Under the pieces are notes generated by a model. The model saw only the letters and a program-made list of their open reading frames with translations, was not told the origin of the DNA and ran no database searches. A stretch of DNA of 53,147 nucleotides, from positions 1-53,147 of the forward strand of contig REEP01000088.1 in NCBI GenBank assembly GCA_007695045.1, given 5' to 3'. How positions within the stretch are numbered: position 1 is the stretch's first letter; every line of letters begins with the position of its first letter. Of this stretch, positions 41,364 to 48,795 are shown piece after piece. The position numbers and the translations under genes were made by a program. Origin of the DNA: Rhodospirillales bacterium. Its GTDB lineage: Bacteria; Pseudomonadota; Alphaproteobacteria; Rhodospirillales; Defluviicoccaceae.

Positions 41364-41801
41364 ATGATTCGTCTCGATCTCTCCCGCGAGCCGCGCTGGC
41401 TCGATCTCGGCCACGGCGTGCGCCTGCGCGTGGGGCCACTGACCACCGCACTCATGGCAGCCGCGCGCAGCGATCCTGCCGTGACCGGCCTGCCGGACGG
41501 GGCATCGAACGAAACGATCGCCGTCGCCATGGCCAAGGCGCTGGCGCGGCTCGTGGTCGAGGATTGGGAGGGCGTCGGGGACGCCGACGGCAATCCCGTG
41601 CCGGTCACGCCGGAAGGGATCGATGCGCTGCTCGACATCCTGCCGCTCTTCGAGGCCTTCCAGCTGCGCTACGTCTCGAAGGGCCTGCTCCTGGAAGCGG
41701 AAAAAAACGGCTCCGCGCCCTCGCCGAGTGGCACTTCAGCGGGGGCGACCAGTACTGCCGATCCTGCCGCGGCACCTGTGCCGAGTGCCCAGCCGTCCTG
41801 A
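41364..41801 (+). CDS. Tail assembly chaperone, short form (lambda gpG-like)
   Basis: A 145-residue protein read when no frameshift occurs. The first 115 residues are shared with the long form (LDLGHGVRLRVGPLTTALMA, GIDALLDILPLFEAFQLRY). The last 30 are low-complexity Ser/Ala/Pro. Gene position just before the tape measure is typical; the protein coats the tape measure before tube polymerisation. Confidence 0.85.
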   Translation: MIRLDLSREPRWLDLGHGVRLRVGPLTTALMAAARSDPAVTGLPDGASNETIAVAMAKALARLVVEDWEGVGDADGNPVPVTPEGIDALLDILPLFEAFQLRYVSKGLLLEAEKNGSAPSPSGTSAGATSTADPAAAPVPSAQPS

Positions 41802-42031
41802 ACCGACCCGTCACGATCGAGGGCTGGCAGGTCTGGGATCTGGCTCTGCGGCTCACGGGCCAGTTGCGCGTCATCCCCGGCGCGGTCCTCGGGCTCGACA
41901 TGACAGCCGCACTCGCGGTGGCCGAGGCTTTGGGTGTGGAGCCGCTCATCTGCGCCGAACTGCTGCCGGAGATCGAGGGAATGATGGTGCGCGGCCTCAA
42001 CGCTCAAATCAGGGCTGAACAGGATGGCTGA
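41364..42031 (+). CDS. Tail assembly chaperone, long frameshifted form (lambda gpGT-like)
   Basis: After a -1 slip at 41702-41708 the ribosome would continue to 42031, giving about 222 residues (join 41364-41708 and 41708-42031). The T-like part starts KRLRALAEWHFSGGDQYC and contains a CxxC-x3-CxxC cluster that could bind zinc. It continues with VWDLALRLTGQLRVIPGAVL and ends AQIRAEQDG. A shifted form linking the tape measure is the rule in siphophages. The stop lies just inside the start of the old tape-measure reading frame. Confidence 0.85.
41702..41708 (+). promoter_or_regulatory. Slippery heptamer A AAA AAC for -1 ribosomal frameshifting
   Basis: In the chaperone frame the codons are GAA AAA AAC, giving the canonical X-XXY-YYZ heptamer in a seven-A run. 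The -1 frame downstream is open for 108 codons and encodes the T-like domain. Confidence 0.88.
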
Positions 42032-42036
42032 GAAGT
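41999..42036 (+). repeat. Left copy of the junction repeat bounding the leftward cassette
   Basis: Contains the last codons of the long chaperone form and an abortive tape-measure start (MAEKCLSHRL at 42024). It matches 44167-44204 at about 34 of 38 bases, with a block of 16 identical bases (ctcaaatcagggctga). Confidence 0.85.
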
Positions 42037-42095
42037 GCCTCTCCCACCGCCTGCGCGGTCGTCTCCTTCTGCGAGGGCGGAATGGGAACGCTCCG

Positions 42096-42626
42096 CTACG
42101 TCGCTCTGTGTCGCAGCGAAAACTTCACATCCGCCCCGAAACTGAGGCCAGCGGCGCGACAGAGCGCGCGAAGTGCCCGCATCAGATCCTCTTGCCCGAT
42201 GTTCTTGCTGATCCACCAGCCGGAGGCGGTCTGCATCACCGGTAAGCGGTGGTTGCCGGGGTGAACGGCCTCTGGCCTGCGGGCGACAAACCGCCTTGTG
42301 CGGGCGCTAACTTCCGACAACCTGTCGAGCGCTTCCGGGGCAACCTCGGCAGTCATATCTACGATTTCCGCGAAAACCTCGGGCAAGGTCCTCGTGGCGA
42401 AAGGAACACCGAGAAATTCTGCGACGTACCTCCCGTTCGGCAGCGGGGCCGCTTTCGTCGCTTCCTCTTGGTCGAGCTCCTTGAGTGACCCGGAACAGCT
42501 GGCAAGGCTTGTTTCAAGGAGGGATGCGAGGTCATTGTCCAGGGTCGCGCGCACCTTCAGCAAGGTGTCGATGAAGGTGGCAGGCAGATGAACGAGCACC
42601 GTGCGGTCCACGAAGTCGGATTTCAT
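42096..42626 (-). CDS. Unrecognised protein of the inserted leftward cassette
   Basis: A 176-residue protein with no family I know. The N-terminus (TVLVHLPATFIDTLLKVRAT) could be amphipathic; the centre is acidic (PEVFAEIVDMTAEVAPEALD) and the C-terminus basic. ATG 42626 has aggagg in perfect position. Its start overlaps the end of the DUF4258 gene, so the two form a coupled pair; it could be the partner or antitoxin of that protein, but this is a guess. Confidence 0.7.
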   Translation of the reverse strand: MKSDFVDRTVLVHLPATFIDTLLKVRATLDNDLASLLETSLASCSGSLKELDQEEATKAAPLPNGRYVAEFLGVPFATRTLPEVFAEIVDMTAEVAPEALDRLSEVSARTRRFVARRPEAVHPGNHRLPVMQTASGWWISKNIGQEDLMRALRALCRAAGLSFGADVKFSLRHRAT

Positions 42627-42925
42627 GACTGCCTCCTGCGCATTCTGCTGCTGGACCGAGTGGGCTTCGGGTCTGCGTGATAGAGCGTGATGAGAACACC
42701 ACCTTCGACGATGAGCTTGCTGCCACGTAGGCGCTCGAGCTGCTGGATCTCGCGCCGTCGCCTCTCGATCTCACGCGCGGCGTCCTTATCGGTCAGAAAG
42801 AATGCGTCGTCGGCAACCCGCGTGGCGACTCTTAGAACCAGGTCGACGTCTGCCTTACGGAAGCCGCGCTGGCGCATACGGGCTTCCGCATGATCTGTAA
42901 GACGAAGGTCAAGCATGATCGCCAT
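42623..42925 (-). CDS. DUF4258-like protein, possible toxin
   Basis: A 100-residue basic protein. RLTDHAEARMRQRGFRKADV and the final VLITLYHADPK match DUF4258, a compact RelE/BrnT-like fold found in toxin-antitoxin-like pairs. The start is ATG 42925 or 42916. It overlaps the regulator gene upstream (8-17 bases) and the unknown gene downstream (4 bases). Confidence 0.75.
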   Translation of the reverse strand: MAIMLDLRLTDHAEARMRQRGFRKADVDLVLRVATRVADDAFFLTDKDAAREIERRRREIQQLERLRGSKLIVEGGVLITLYHADPKPTRSSSRMRRRQS

Positions 42926-43907
42926 CCCCCGTCACATCCGGCGATTGCGTCGGGCGTGCAATGTCCAGGTCCCCGAGGAGAGCGGAGAGTTCGTCGCGCT
43001 CGGCTTTCCTCCTTGCGAGATCCACTTCGGGAATCCGAGCGATCATCCATGCAACGCGATCGGATTTCTTTTCGTCACTGAGGAGGTCGGCCGGAATGTC
43101 CTTTAACCGGACGTGCCCGCGCAGAAGCGCGTATTCGGCGTCGGAGTCGTCTCCGGTCAGCTGACTGATGATGTCCGCGCCAATCCGGTACTTCGGCAGA
43201 CCCTCGCTGGTCTTCCAGCCAAAGTCCTTGTCGAACGCAATCGTCTTCGCCTGAGCCTCTTGGGCGAACATCTCGAGGTAGTCGGCAAAGGGATTGTTGG
43301 TGGAACGATCGTAGCCGCAGTCGAATGCCTGCTCCGACGCCCGAACGCCGAACAGATCGCGTTCCTCAATCGACTCGCGCTCCTCAGCGGCGCCTTCATC
43401 CACACGCCACGTGGCATAGACGAAAGAGCAATGACCACCGCCCAGTTCCTGAAGGTGGGCGGAGGCTTCTTCGATGGCTTCCACCCGTTTCCGTCGCCAA
43501 GCTAGGCTTCCTTCTGCAAGTAATGCCGCGAATAGCGGGGCCATCTCGATCTGGGAACGAATCGGGATACCGTAGATGTGCTGAACCATGTTGAAAGCCA
43601 GAGCCGTCTCAGCATCGAGCATCGTGCGCAGCGGCCGATAGCCGAACTTCCGGAGGGATGCTTCCTGATCCTCTTCTTGCGGGGGTGGCTGAGAAAGGTC
43701 CTCGATTTTGACGCCGAGAGCCTTGGCCAGCGCCTCCGCGACGCGGTCGTTGGCCAGGTAGGTGCCGTCCTTTGTGCTCTCGATGCGCTTGATGGTCGGC
43801 AAGCTGACCTTGTTCGGACCCTTGGTGGCTACAGCCAGCTGTTCCTGGGTCCAATGTTTGCGGGCACGGTACGTCTTGAGCGAGTCAGCATGGATTGATG
43901 TGGCCAT
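42909..43907 (-). CDS. XRE-type helix-turn-helix regulator with a large C-terminal domain
   Basis: A 332-residue protein. The N-terminal helix-turn-helix (about 10-65) reads LKTYRARKHWTQEQLAVATK and LPTIKRIESTKDG. The remaining 260 residues, starting near LRKFGYRPLRTMLDAETALA, are helical without an HExxH peptidase or S24 protease motif. It is therefore neither an ImmA/IrrE protein nor a CI/LexA-type repressor. As first gene of the leftward cassette it probably autoregulates through the inverted repeats just upstream. ATG 43907 has aggag eight bases before it. Base composition is less GC-rich than the tail genes around it. Confidence 0.82.
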   Translation of the reverse strand: MATSIHADSLKTYRARKHWTQEQLAVATKGPNKVSLPTIKRIESTKDGTYLANDRVAEALAKALGVKIEDLSQPPPQEEDQEASLRKFGYRPLRTMLDAETALAFNMVQHIYGIPIRSQIEMAPLFAALLAEGSLAWRRKRVEAIEEASAHLQELGGGHCSFVYATWRVDEGAAEERESIEERDLFGVRASEQAFDCGYDRSTNNPFADYLEMFAQEAQAKTIAFDKDFGWKTSEGLPKYRIGADIISQLTGDDSDAEYALLRGHVRLKDIPADLLSDEKKSDRVAWMIARIPEVDLARRKAERDELSALLGDLDIARPTQSPDVTGDGDHA

Positions 43908-43928
43908 GATGCGGTCTCCTAGTCTCAC

Positions 43929-43998
43929 CCCGCCAACATGATACGAAGAGATACGCTAAACAAGCATCATCATTGTATCTTGATGCTAGTTTGGCGGG
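43929..43998 (-). promoter_or_regulatory. Nested inverted repeats, probable promoter-operator of the leftward cassette
   Basis: Outer arms CCCGCCAA (43929-43936) and TTGGCGGG (43991-43998) enclose inner arms AGCATCA (43963-43969) and TGATGCT (43981-43987) in an AT-rich stretch holding two ATAC-type direct elements. The site begins 21 bases upstream of the regulator start, an ideal place for autorepression. A leftward -10-like TATCAT lies inside it. Confidence 0.6.
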
Positions 43999-44166
43999 AC
44001 CTTGGGGCGCGCGAGCGACGGTCGGAGTGTCTTGAAGGGATCAGTGCTGACCGTGCCCAAGGGTGTCTCGGGGGAAGCCGGTCCCGCAAATGAGACCGCA
44101 AGGTATCAGTGAGGCCTTGGTGGTCCACGGAATTTCGACATCGAAGCCGCGACAGTACGCGGGCTG

Positions 44167-44204
44167 AACACTCAAATCAGGGCTGAGCAAGATGGCTGAG
44201 AAGC
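44167..44204 (+). repeat. Right copy of the junction repeat, with a diverged remnant of the chaperone end
   Basis: From 44137 the old chaperone frame still reads IEAATVRGLN and QIRAEQDG with its stop at 44199, overlapping the true tape-measure start at 44192. Against the left copy the last 20 codons agree at 15 positions and differ at several silent third bases, so this is a related but separate lineage rather than a fresh duplication. Confidence 0.85.
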
Positions 44205-46684
44205 GCGTCTCCGTGCGCCTGGCCGTCGTCGGCGGCCGCGAGGTGCGCGCCGAGCTGCAAGGGATCGGCGAGACGGGCGAAAGTAGCATGCGGCGTCTGT
44301 CGCGCGAGATGGATGCCGCAAACAGCCGCGTCGCCGCCTTCTATCGCCGGCTGCAGATCGCCGCTGCCGCCGCCGCGGCCGCATTCGCCGCCACCGCTGC
44401 GGCGATGATCCGCTCGGGGCTCCAGGTCATCGACAGCCAGGCCAAGCTCGCTGCTTCGCTCGGCACCACGGTCGAGAGCATTCAGGTCCTGGAGCGCGCC
44501 GGCGATCTTGCCGGCGTCTCCATGGGTGAGATCGAGCAGGCGACGATCCAGCTGACCCGGCGTCTCAGCCAGGCAGCGGCAGGAACCGGGCCGGCGGTCG
44601 AGGCGCTGCAGCGCCTGCGGCTCACCGCCGAGGAGCTGCAACGGCTGCCCCTCGATCGGCGTATAGCCGCGATCCAGGACGCTCTGGCCCGCTATGTCCC
44701 CGAGGCCGAGCGCGCAGCGGTCGCCTCCAAGCTCTTCGGCGATCGCGCGGCGCTGACCTTCTCGCGCATCGACACGGCGACGCTCCGGACGGCGACGCAG
44801 GACGTCCGGGACTTCGGGGTGGTGGTTTCGCAAGCCGACGCGGCCCAGATCGAGCGCACCAATGACGCGCTGTCGCGGCTCGGTCTCATCTGGCGCGGGA
44901 TATCCAACCAGCTGGCCGTCGCGGCAGCGCCGGCGCTCGAAGCCGTCGCCGACGCGCTCGCCGCCATGGCCCGCACCACTGGCCCGCTCGGCCGGGCGAT
45001 CCAGCTCCTGTTCGAGAACATCGGGCGCCTAGCCTCGATCGCCGCGGCCTTCGTCGGGCTGATGGCCGGGCGCTTCGTCGCCAGCATGGTGGTGGCGGCC
45101 GTCTCGGTCCGTGGTCTCGCCACCGCGCTCGTCTTCCTGCGTGGCGCCATCATACGTACCGGGATCGGTGCGCTGGTCGTCGCGGCGGGCGAGCTGATTT
45201 ATCAGTTCGGGCGGCTCGTGCAGGCGACCGGCGGCTTCGGTGCGGCCTTAAACCTGCTCGGCGATGTCGCCCGCGAGGTGTGGGACAGGATCGGCCTGCT
45301 CGTCGAGGTGCTCAAGAACCGGATTGCCGCCGCGTGGCTCGGCATTCAGGCGAACGTCGCCGACGCGCTGCAAGGCGCGCTGGAGGCAGTCGTCGGCTTC
45401 GGCAATCGGGCGGTCAACACCTTCCAGGGCGCCTTCGACGCCATGGTGGCGATCTGGAGCCGCCTGCCGGCAGCGATCGGCGACTTTGCCATCCGGGCGG
45501 CCAATGCGCTGATCGCCGCCGTCGAGTGGATGCTGAACGGCGCCACGCGCGGCATCAACGGCCTGGTGCAGGGGATCAGCGCCGCGCTTTCGGCGATCGG
45601 CATCGAGACTGAGATCAGGCTCGTTCCGGACATCAATCTCGGCCGCATCGAGAACCAGTTCGCGGGCGCCGCTGAGCGCGCGGGGGCTGCGGCGCGCGAT
45701 GCCTTTGCCGCCGCCTTCGAGACGGATGCATTTCGGGTCCCCGATCTCGGACTCACCGAGTTCGCGGACAACGCCCGTCGCGCCGCCGACAGCGCGCGCG
45801 AAACGGCGGATGCGATGAGTGATCTGGCTGGCGCGCCGCTCGCCTCCGTCGCAGCGCTTCGCGAAGCGATGACGGGCGCCACGGACGAGATCGACAATGC
45901 CGCGACCGCCACCGAGCGCCTCGACACGGCATTCGACGCGATCAGCGGAGCTGGCGAGGACGCCGGAGGCGCTACCCGCGGCGCGGGATCTGCCGGTCGG
46001 GCCGCCGCGGCCAGCCGGGAGGCGGGCAAGGAGATCAACGATGCAGCGGAGCAGGCGGCGACCGGCTGGGCGGCGGTCAGGGATGAGCTCGCGCGCTACG
46101 CCGACGAGGCGATGGAGTGGGGCAAGGGCCTCGGCAACGCGCTCACCAGCGCGTTCCGCAGCGCCGAGGACGCCATCGCCAAGTTCGTCACCACCGGCAA
46201 GCTTGACTTCAAGGCACTCGCCGACAGCATCCTCGCCGACATCACGCGGATCGCCGTGCGCTCGGCGATCCTCGGCCCGCTCGCCAACGCGCTCGCCGGT
46301 GGGGGCGGAGGCGGCGGGATCTTTGGCAATCTGTTCGGCGGTGGTGGCGGCATCCTGTCGGGCATCTTCCATGCGGGCGGTATCGTCGGCGCGCCTGCTC
46401 CGCAGCGGCTCGTACCGGCGCTCGCCTTTGCCGGTGCGCCGCGCCTGCATGGCGGCGGCATGGCGGGTCTTCGTCCCGACGAGGTGCCCGCCATCCTTCA
46501 GCGCGGCGAGATGGTGCTGTCGCGCTCCCAGCTCGCCGCGATGGGCTCAGGTCCCGATACGCGCCCGCCCGTCAATGTCGTGATGAACATCTCGACGCCT
46601 GACGCGAACAGCTTCCGCTACGCGCAAGGCCAGATCGCGGCTGACGCCGCCCGCGCCATGGAACGAGCGCGTCGCAATCTCTGA
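44192..46684 (+). CDS. Tail tape measure protein
   Basis: An 830-residue protein that sets tail length and enters the cell during DNA ejection. The start MAEKRVSVRLAVVGG leads into helices with an Ala-rich hydrophobic run near residue 50. A hydrophobic region lies near 275-340. The lambda-family C-terminus (AEDAIAKFVTTGKLDFKALA) is followed by glycine-rich GGGGGIFGNLFGGGGG and the conserved FHAGGIVGAP...PAILQRGEMVLSRSQ segment. At about 3 residues per 4.5 angstrom the length suggests a tail near 120 nm. The intact start is the copy to the right of the inserted cassette. Confidence 0.92.
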   Translation: MAEKRVSVRLAVVGGREVRAELQGIGETGESSMRRLSREMDAANSRVAAFYRRLQIAAAAAAAAFAATAAAMIRSGLQVIDSQAKLAASLGTTVESIQVLERAGDLAGVSMGEIEQATIQLTRRLSQAAAGTGPAVEALQRLRLTAEELQRLPLDRRIAAIQDALARYVPEAERAAVASKLFGDRAALTFSRIDTATLRTATQDVRDFGVVVSQADAAQIERTNDALSRLGLIWRGISNQLAVAAAPALEAVADALAAMARTTGPLGRAIQLLFENIGRLASIAAAFVGLMAGRFVASMVVAAVSVRGLATALVFLRGAIIRTGIGALVVAAGELIYQFGRLVQATGGFGAALNLLGDVAREVWDRIGLLVEVLKNRIAAAWLGIQANVADALQGALEAVVGFGNRAVNTFQGAFDAMVAIWSRLPAAIGDFAIRAANALIAAVEWMLNGATRGINGLVQGISAALSAIGIETEIRLVPDINLGRIENQFAGAAERAGAAARDAFAAAFETDAFRVPDLGLTEFADNARRAADSARETADAMSDLAGAPLASVAALREAMTGATDEIDNAATATERLDTAFDAISGAGEDAGGATRGAGSAGRAAAASREAGKEINDAAEQAATGWAAVRDELARYADEAMEWGKGLGNALTSAFRSAEDAIAKFVTTGKLDFKALADSILADITRIAVRSAILGPLANALAGGGGGGGIFGNLFGGGGGILSGIFHAGGIVGAPAPQRLVPALAFAGAPRLHGGGMAGLRPDEVPAILQRGEMVLSRSQLAAMGSGPDTRPPVNVVMNISTPDANSFRYAQGQIAADAARAMERARRNL

Positions 46685-46695
46685 CGGGTCGATAG

Positions 46696-47298
46696 ATGAG
46701 TGGATTTCACGAGGTGCAGTTCCCGCCCGACATCTCCTACGGGGCGTCGGGCGGGCCGGGCTACTCGACCACGGTCGTGACCACCGCGTCGGGCCATGAA
46801 CGACGCAACGCCAACTGGGCCGCCGCGCGAGGCAAGTGGAACGTGGCGCACGGGCTGAAGAAGCGGGAACAGGTCGCGGCGCTGATCGCCTTCTTCCGCG
46901 CCCGCAAGGGGCGCGCCTACGGATTCCGCTTCAAGGACTGGACCGATTATCAGGCATTCGCGCAGGTGCTCGGAGTCGGCGATGGGGCCAACAAGACCTT
47001 CCAGCTGATCAAGTATTATCCCAGCGGCGGCGAGATCGAGACGCGCCTCATCGCCAAGCCCGTCTCCGGCACGGTGAAGATCTACCGCGACGGCGTCGAG
47101 GCGGTGTCGGGCTGGACCGTGAACACAGCGACAGGGCTCGTGACCTTCACGACCGCGCCCACCTCAGGCGTCCAGGTGACGGCGGATTTCGAGTTCGACG
47201 TGCCGGTTCGCTTCGACAGCGACCAGATGGACATCACCATCGAGACCTATCAGCTCGGCAGTTGGGGCCAGATCCCGGTGCTGGAAATCCGCCCATGA
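46696..47298 (+). CDS. DUF2460 distal tail protein (gene transfer agent ORF12-like)
   Basis: A 200-residue protein. FHEVQFPPDISYGASGGPGY, HERRNANWAAARGKWNVAHG and RKGRAYGFRFKDWTDYQA are hallmarks of DUF2460/TIGR02217, the distal tail component of the Rhodobacter gene transfer agent. The second half is a beta domain. Its stop overlaps the next start (ATGA). Confidence 0.93.
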   Translation: MSGFHEVQFPPDISYGASGGPGYSTTVVTTASGHERRNANWAAARGKWNVAHGLKKREQVAALIAFFRARKGRAYGFRFKDWTDYQAFAQVLGVGDGANKTFQLIKYYPSGGEIETRLIAKPVSGTVKIYRDGVEAVSGWTVNTATGLVTFTTAPTSGVQVTADFEFDVPVRFDSDQMDITIETYQLGSWGQIPVLEIRP

Positions 47299-48356
47299 AG
47301 TCAACATCGACAGCGCTCGCCACTCACCTGGCGGGCCCCGTGACCACGCTCGCCACCTGCTGGCGCATCACCCGCGTGGATGGCCGGGAGTTCTTCTTCA
47401 CGGACCATGACCGCGATCTCGTCTTCGACGGCGATGTCTACAAGGCGAGCTCGGGTTACTCGCGCACGGCGATCGCCAACGATGCGAGCCTCAGCGTCGA
47501 CAATCTCGACGTCGAGGGCGTGTTCGATGACGAGGCCATCACCGAGGAGGAGCTGCGCGCCGGCCTGTTCGATCAGGCCGAGGTGCGCATCTTCCTCGTC
47601 AACTGGGCCGATCCGTCCATGGGCGCGCTTCGCATGCGCCGCGGCTGGTTTGGCGAGGTGGTGCTGACCGAGCAGGGCGTCTTCCGGACCGAGCTGCGCG
47701 GCATGACGCAGGCGCTCTCCCAGCGCATCGGCGAGCTTTACAGCCCGGAATGCCGCGCCGATCTCGGCGACCACCGCTGCAAGGTGCCGATCCATCCGCC
47801 CGTGGTCGCGCGCGAGACCGCCTATGCGCTGGGTGAGCATGTGCGCGTCGCAACCGGGTCGGGCAGCGGCTCGGAGGTCTACGAGGACCGCATCTACGCT
47901 TGCGTCGTCGCCGGCATGACCGCCGAGGTCGAGCCCACCTACGACACGATCGTCGGCCAGCAGACCACGGACGGCAGCGCCGTGTTCGAGGCGATGGAGG
48001 CCTGGAGCCGCGCCGGGGTCGTCATAAGTGTCGTCGACCGCGCCATCTTCACCGCCGCGATCGACGAGCCGCGTGCGGTCGACGGCTGGTTCGCGGGCGG
48101 CGTGCTCACCTGGGAGAGCGGGACCAACGCCGGCCGTTCGATCGAGGTCAAGAGCTGGGCGCAGGCGACGGGCCAGATCGAGCTCTTCCTGCCCATGGGC
48201 TACGCGATCGAGATCGGTGATCTCTTCCGCATCCACCCGGGCTGCGACAAGCGCCTCGACACCTGCATCGATCGCTTCGCCAACGTCCTCAACTTCCGCG
48301 GCGAGCCCTACGTGCCGGGGCAGGACGCCATGATGAGCTACCCCGATGCCCGCTGA
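47295..48356 (+). CDS. DUF2163 hub protein (gene transfer agent ORF13-like)
   Basis: A 353-residue protein. Typical segments are CWRITRVDGREFFFTDHDRD, the Tyr-rich start of the first domain, GLFDQAEVRIFLVNWADPSM, and the C-terminal four-cysteine HPGCDKRLDTCIDRFANVLN. In gene transfer agents this part binds an iron-sulfur or metal centre at the tail hub. It overlaps the NlpC gene by 11 bases. Confidence 0.93.
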   Translation: MKSTSTALATHLAGPVTTLATCWRITRVDGREFFFTDHDRDLVFDGDVYKASSGYSRTAIANDASLSVDNLDVEGVFDDEAITEEELRAGLFDQAEVRIFLVNWADPSMGALRMRRGWFGEVVLTEQGVFRTELRGMTQALSQRIGELYSPECRADLGDHRCKVPIHPPVVARETAYALGEHVRVATGSGSGSEVYEDRIYACVVAGMTAEVEPTYDTIVGQQTTDGSAVFEAMEAWSRAGVVISVVDRAIFTAAIDEPRAVDGWFAGGVLTWESGTNAGRSIEVKSWAQATGQIELFLPMGYAIEIGDLFRIHPGCDKRLDTCIDRFANVLNFRGEPYVPGQDAMMSYPDAR

Positions 48357-48786
48357 GACCGCCACGCCCGAGCGCATCGTTGCGGAGGCGCGGAGCTGGC
48401 TCGGCGTGCCCTGGCGGCACCAGGGACGGAGCCGCGCCGGGATCGACTGCGTCGGGCTCGTGGTGCAGGTCGCGCGCGCCCTCGAGCTCTCGAACTACGA
48501 CCACACCGCCTATGGCCGTCGCGCCCAGGGCCAGGGCTTCGTCGAGCATTTCCGCACCAACATGAATGGCGTCGCCATTCCGGATGCCAAGCCCGGCGAC
48601 ATTCTCGTCTTCGCCGACCAGGCCTATCCCTGCCACTGCGGCTTTCTCTCCGAGCGGCTGCGGCATGCGCATCTCATCCATGCCCATGCGCTCCGCCGCA
48701 AGGTGATCGAGGAGCCCTACGCCGGCGAGTGGCTCGCCAAGGTCAAGTTCGCCTTCCGCTTCCGTCCTCCGGTTTCTGACGTCTGA
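48346..48786 (+). CDS. NlpC/P60 tail peptidase (gene transfer agent ORF14-like)
   Basis: A 146-residue cell-wall peptidase. The nucleophile Cys35 lies in GIDCVGLVVQ; His97 (CHCGF) and His112 or His114 complete the likely triad. It probably trims peptidoglycan during DNA entry. Order DUF2460, DUF2163, NlpC, then the large hub is the standard tail-tip order. Confidence 0.92.
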   Translation: MPAETATPERIVAEARSWLGVPWRHQGRSRAGIDCVGLVVQVARALELSNYDHTAYGRRAQGQGFVEHFRTNMNGVAIPDAKPGDILVFADQAYPCHCGFLSERLRHAHLIHAHALRRKVIEEPYAGEWLAKVKFAFRFRPPVSDV

Positions 48787-48795
48787 TCTCCGAAG

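Noticed and set aside
42024-42245. Rightward gene starting MAEKCLSHRL.
   Set aside because: Its start is an abortive copy of the tape-measure start left by the cassette insertion. The rest is antisense to a well-supported leftward gene.
42909-43907. Prophage CI-type repressor.
   Set aside because: It has a helix-turn-helix but no S24 self-cleavage domain, and it sits in the tail operon as part of a separate cassette. A role as master repressor cannot be excluded but is not supported.
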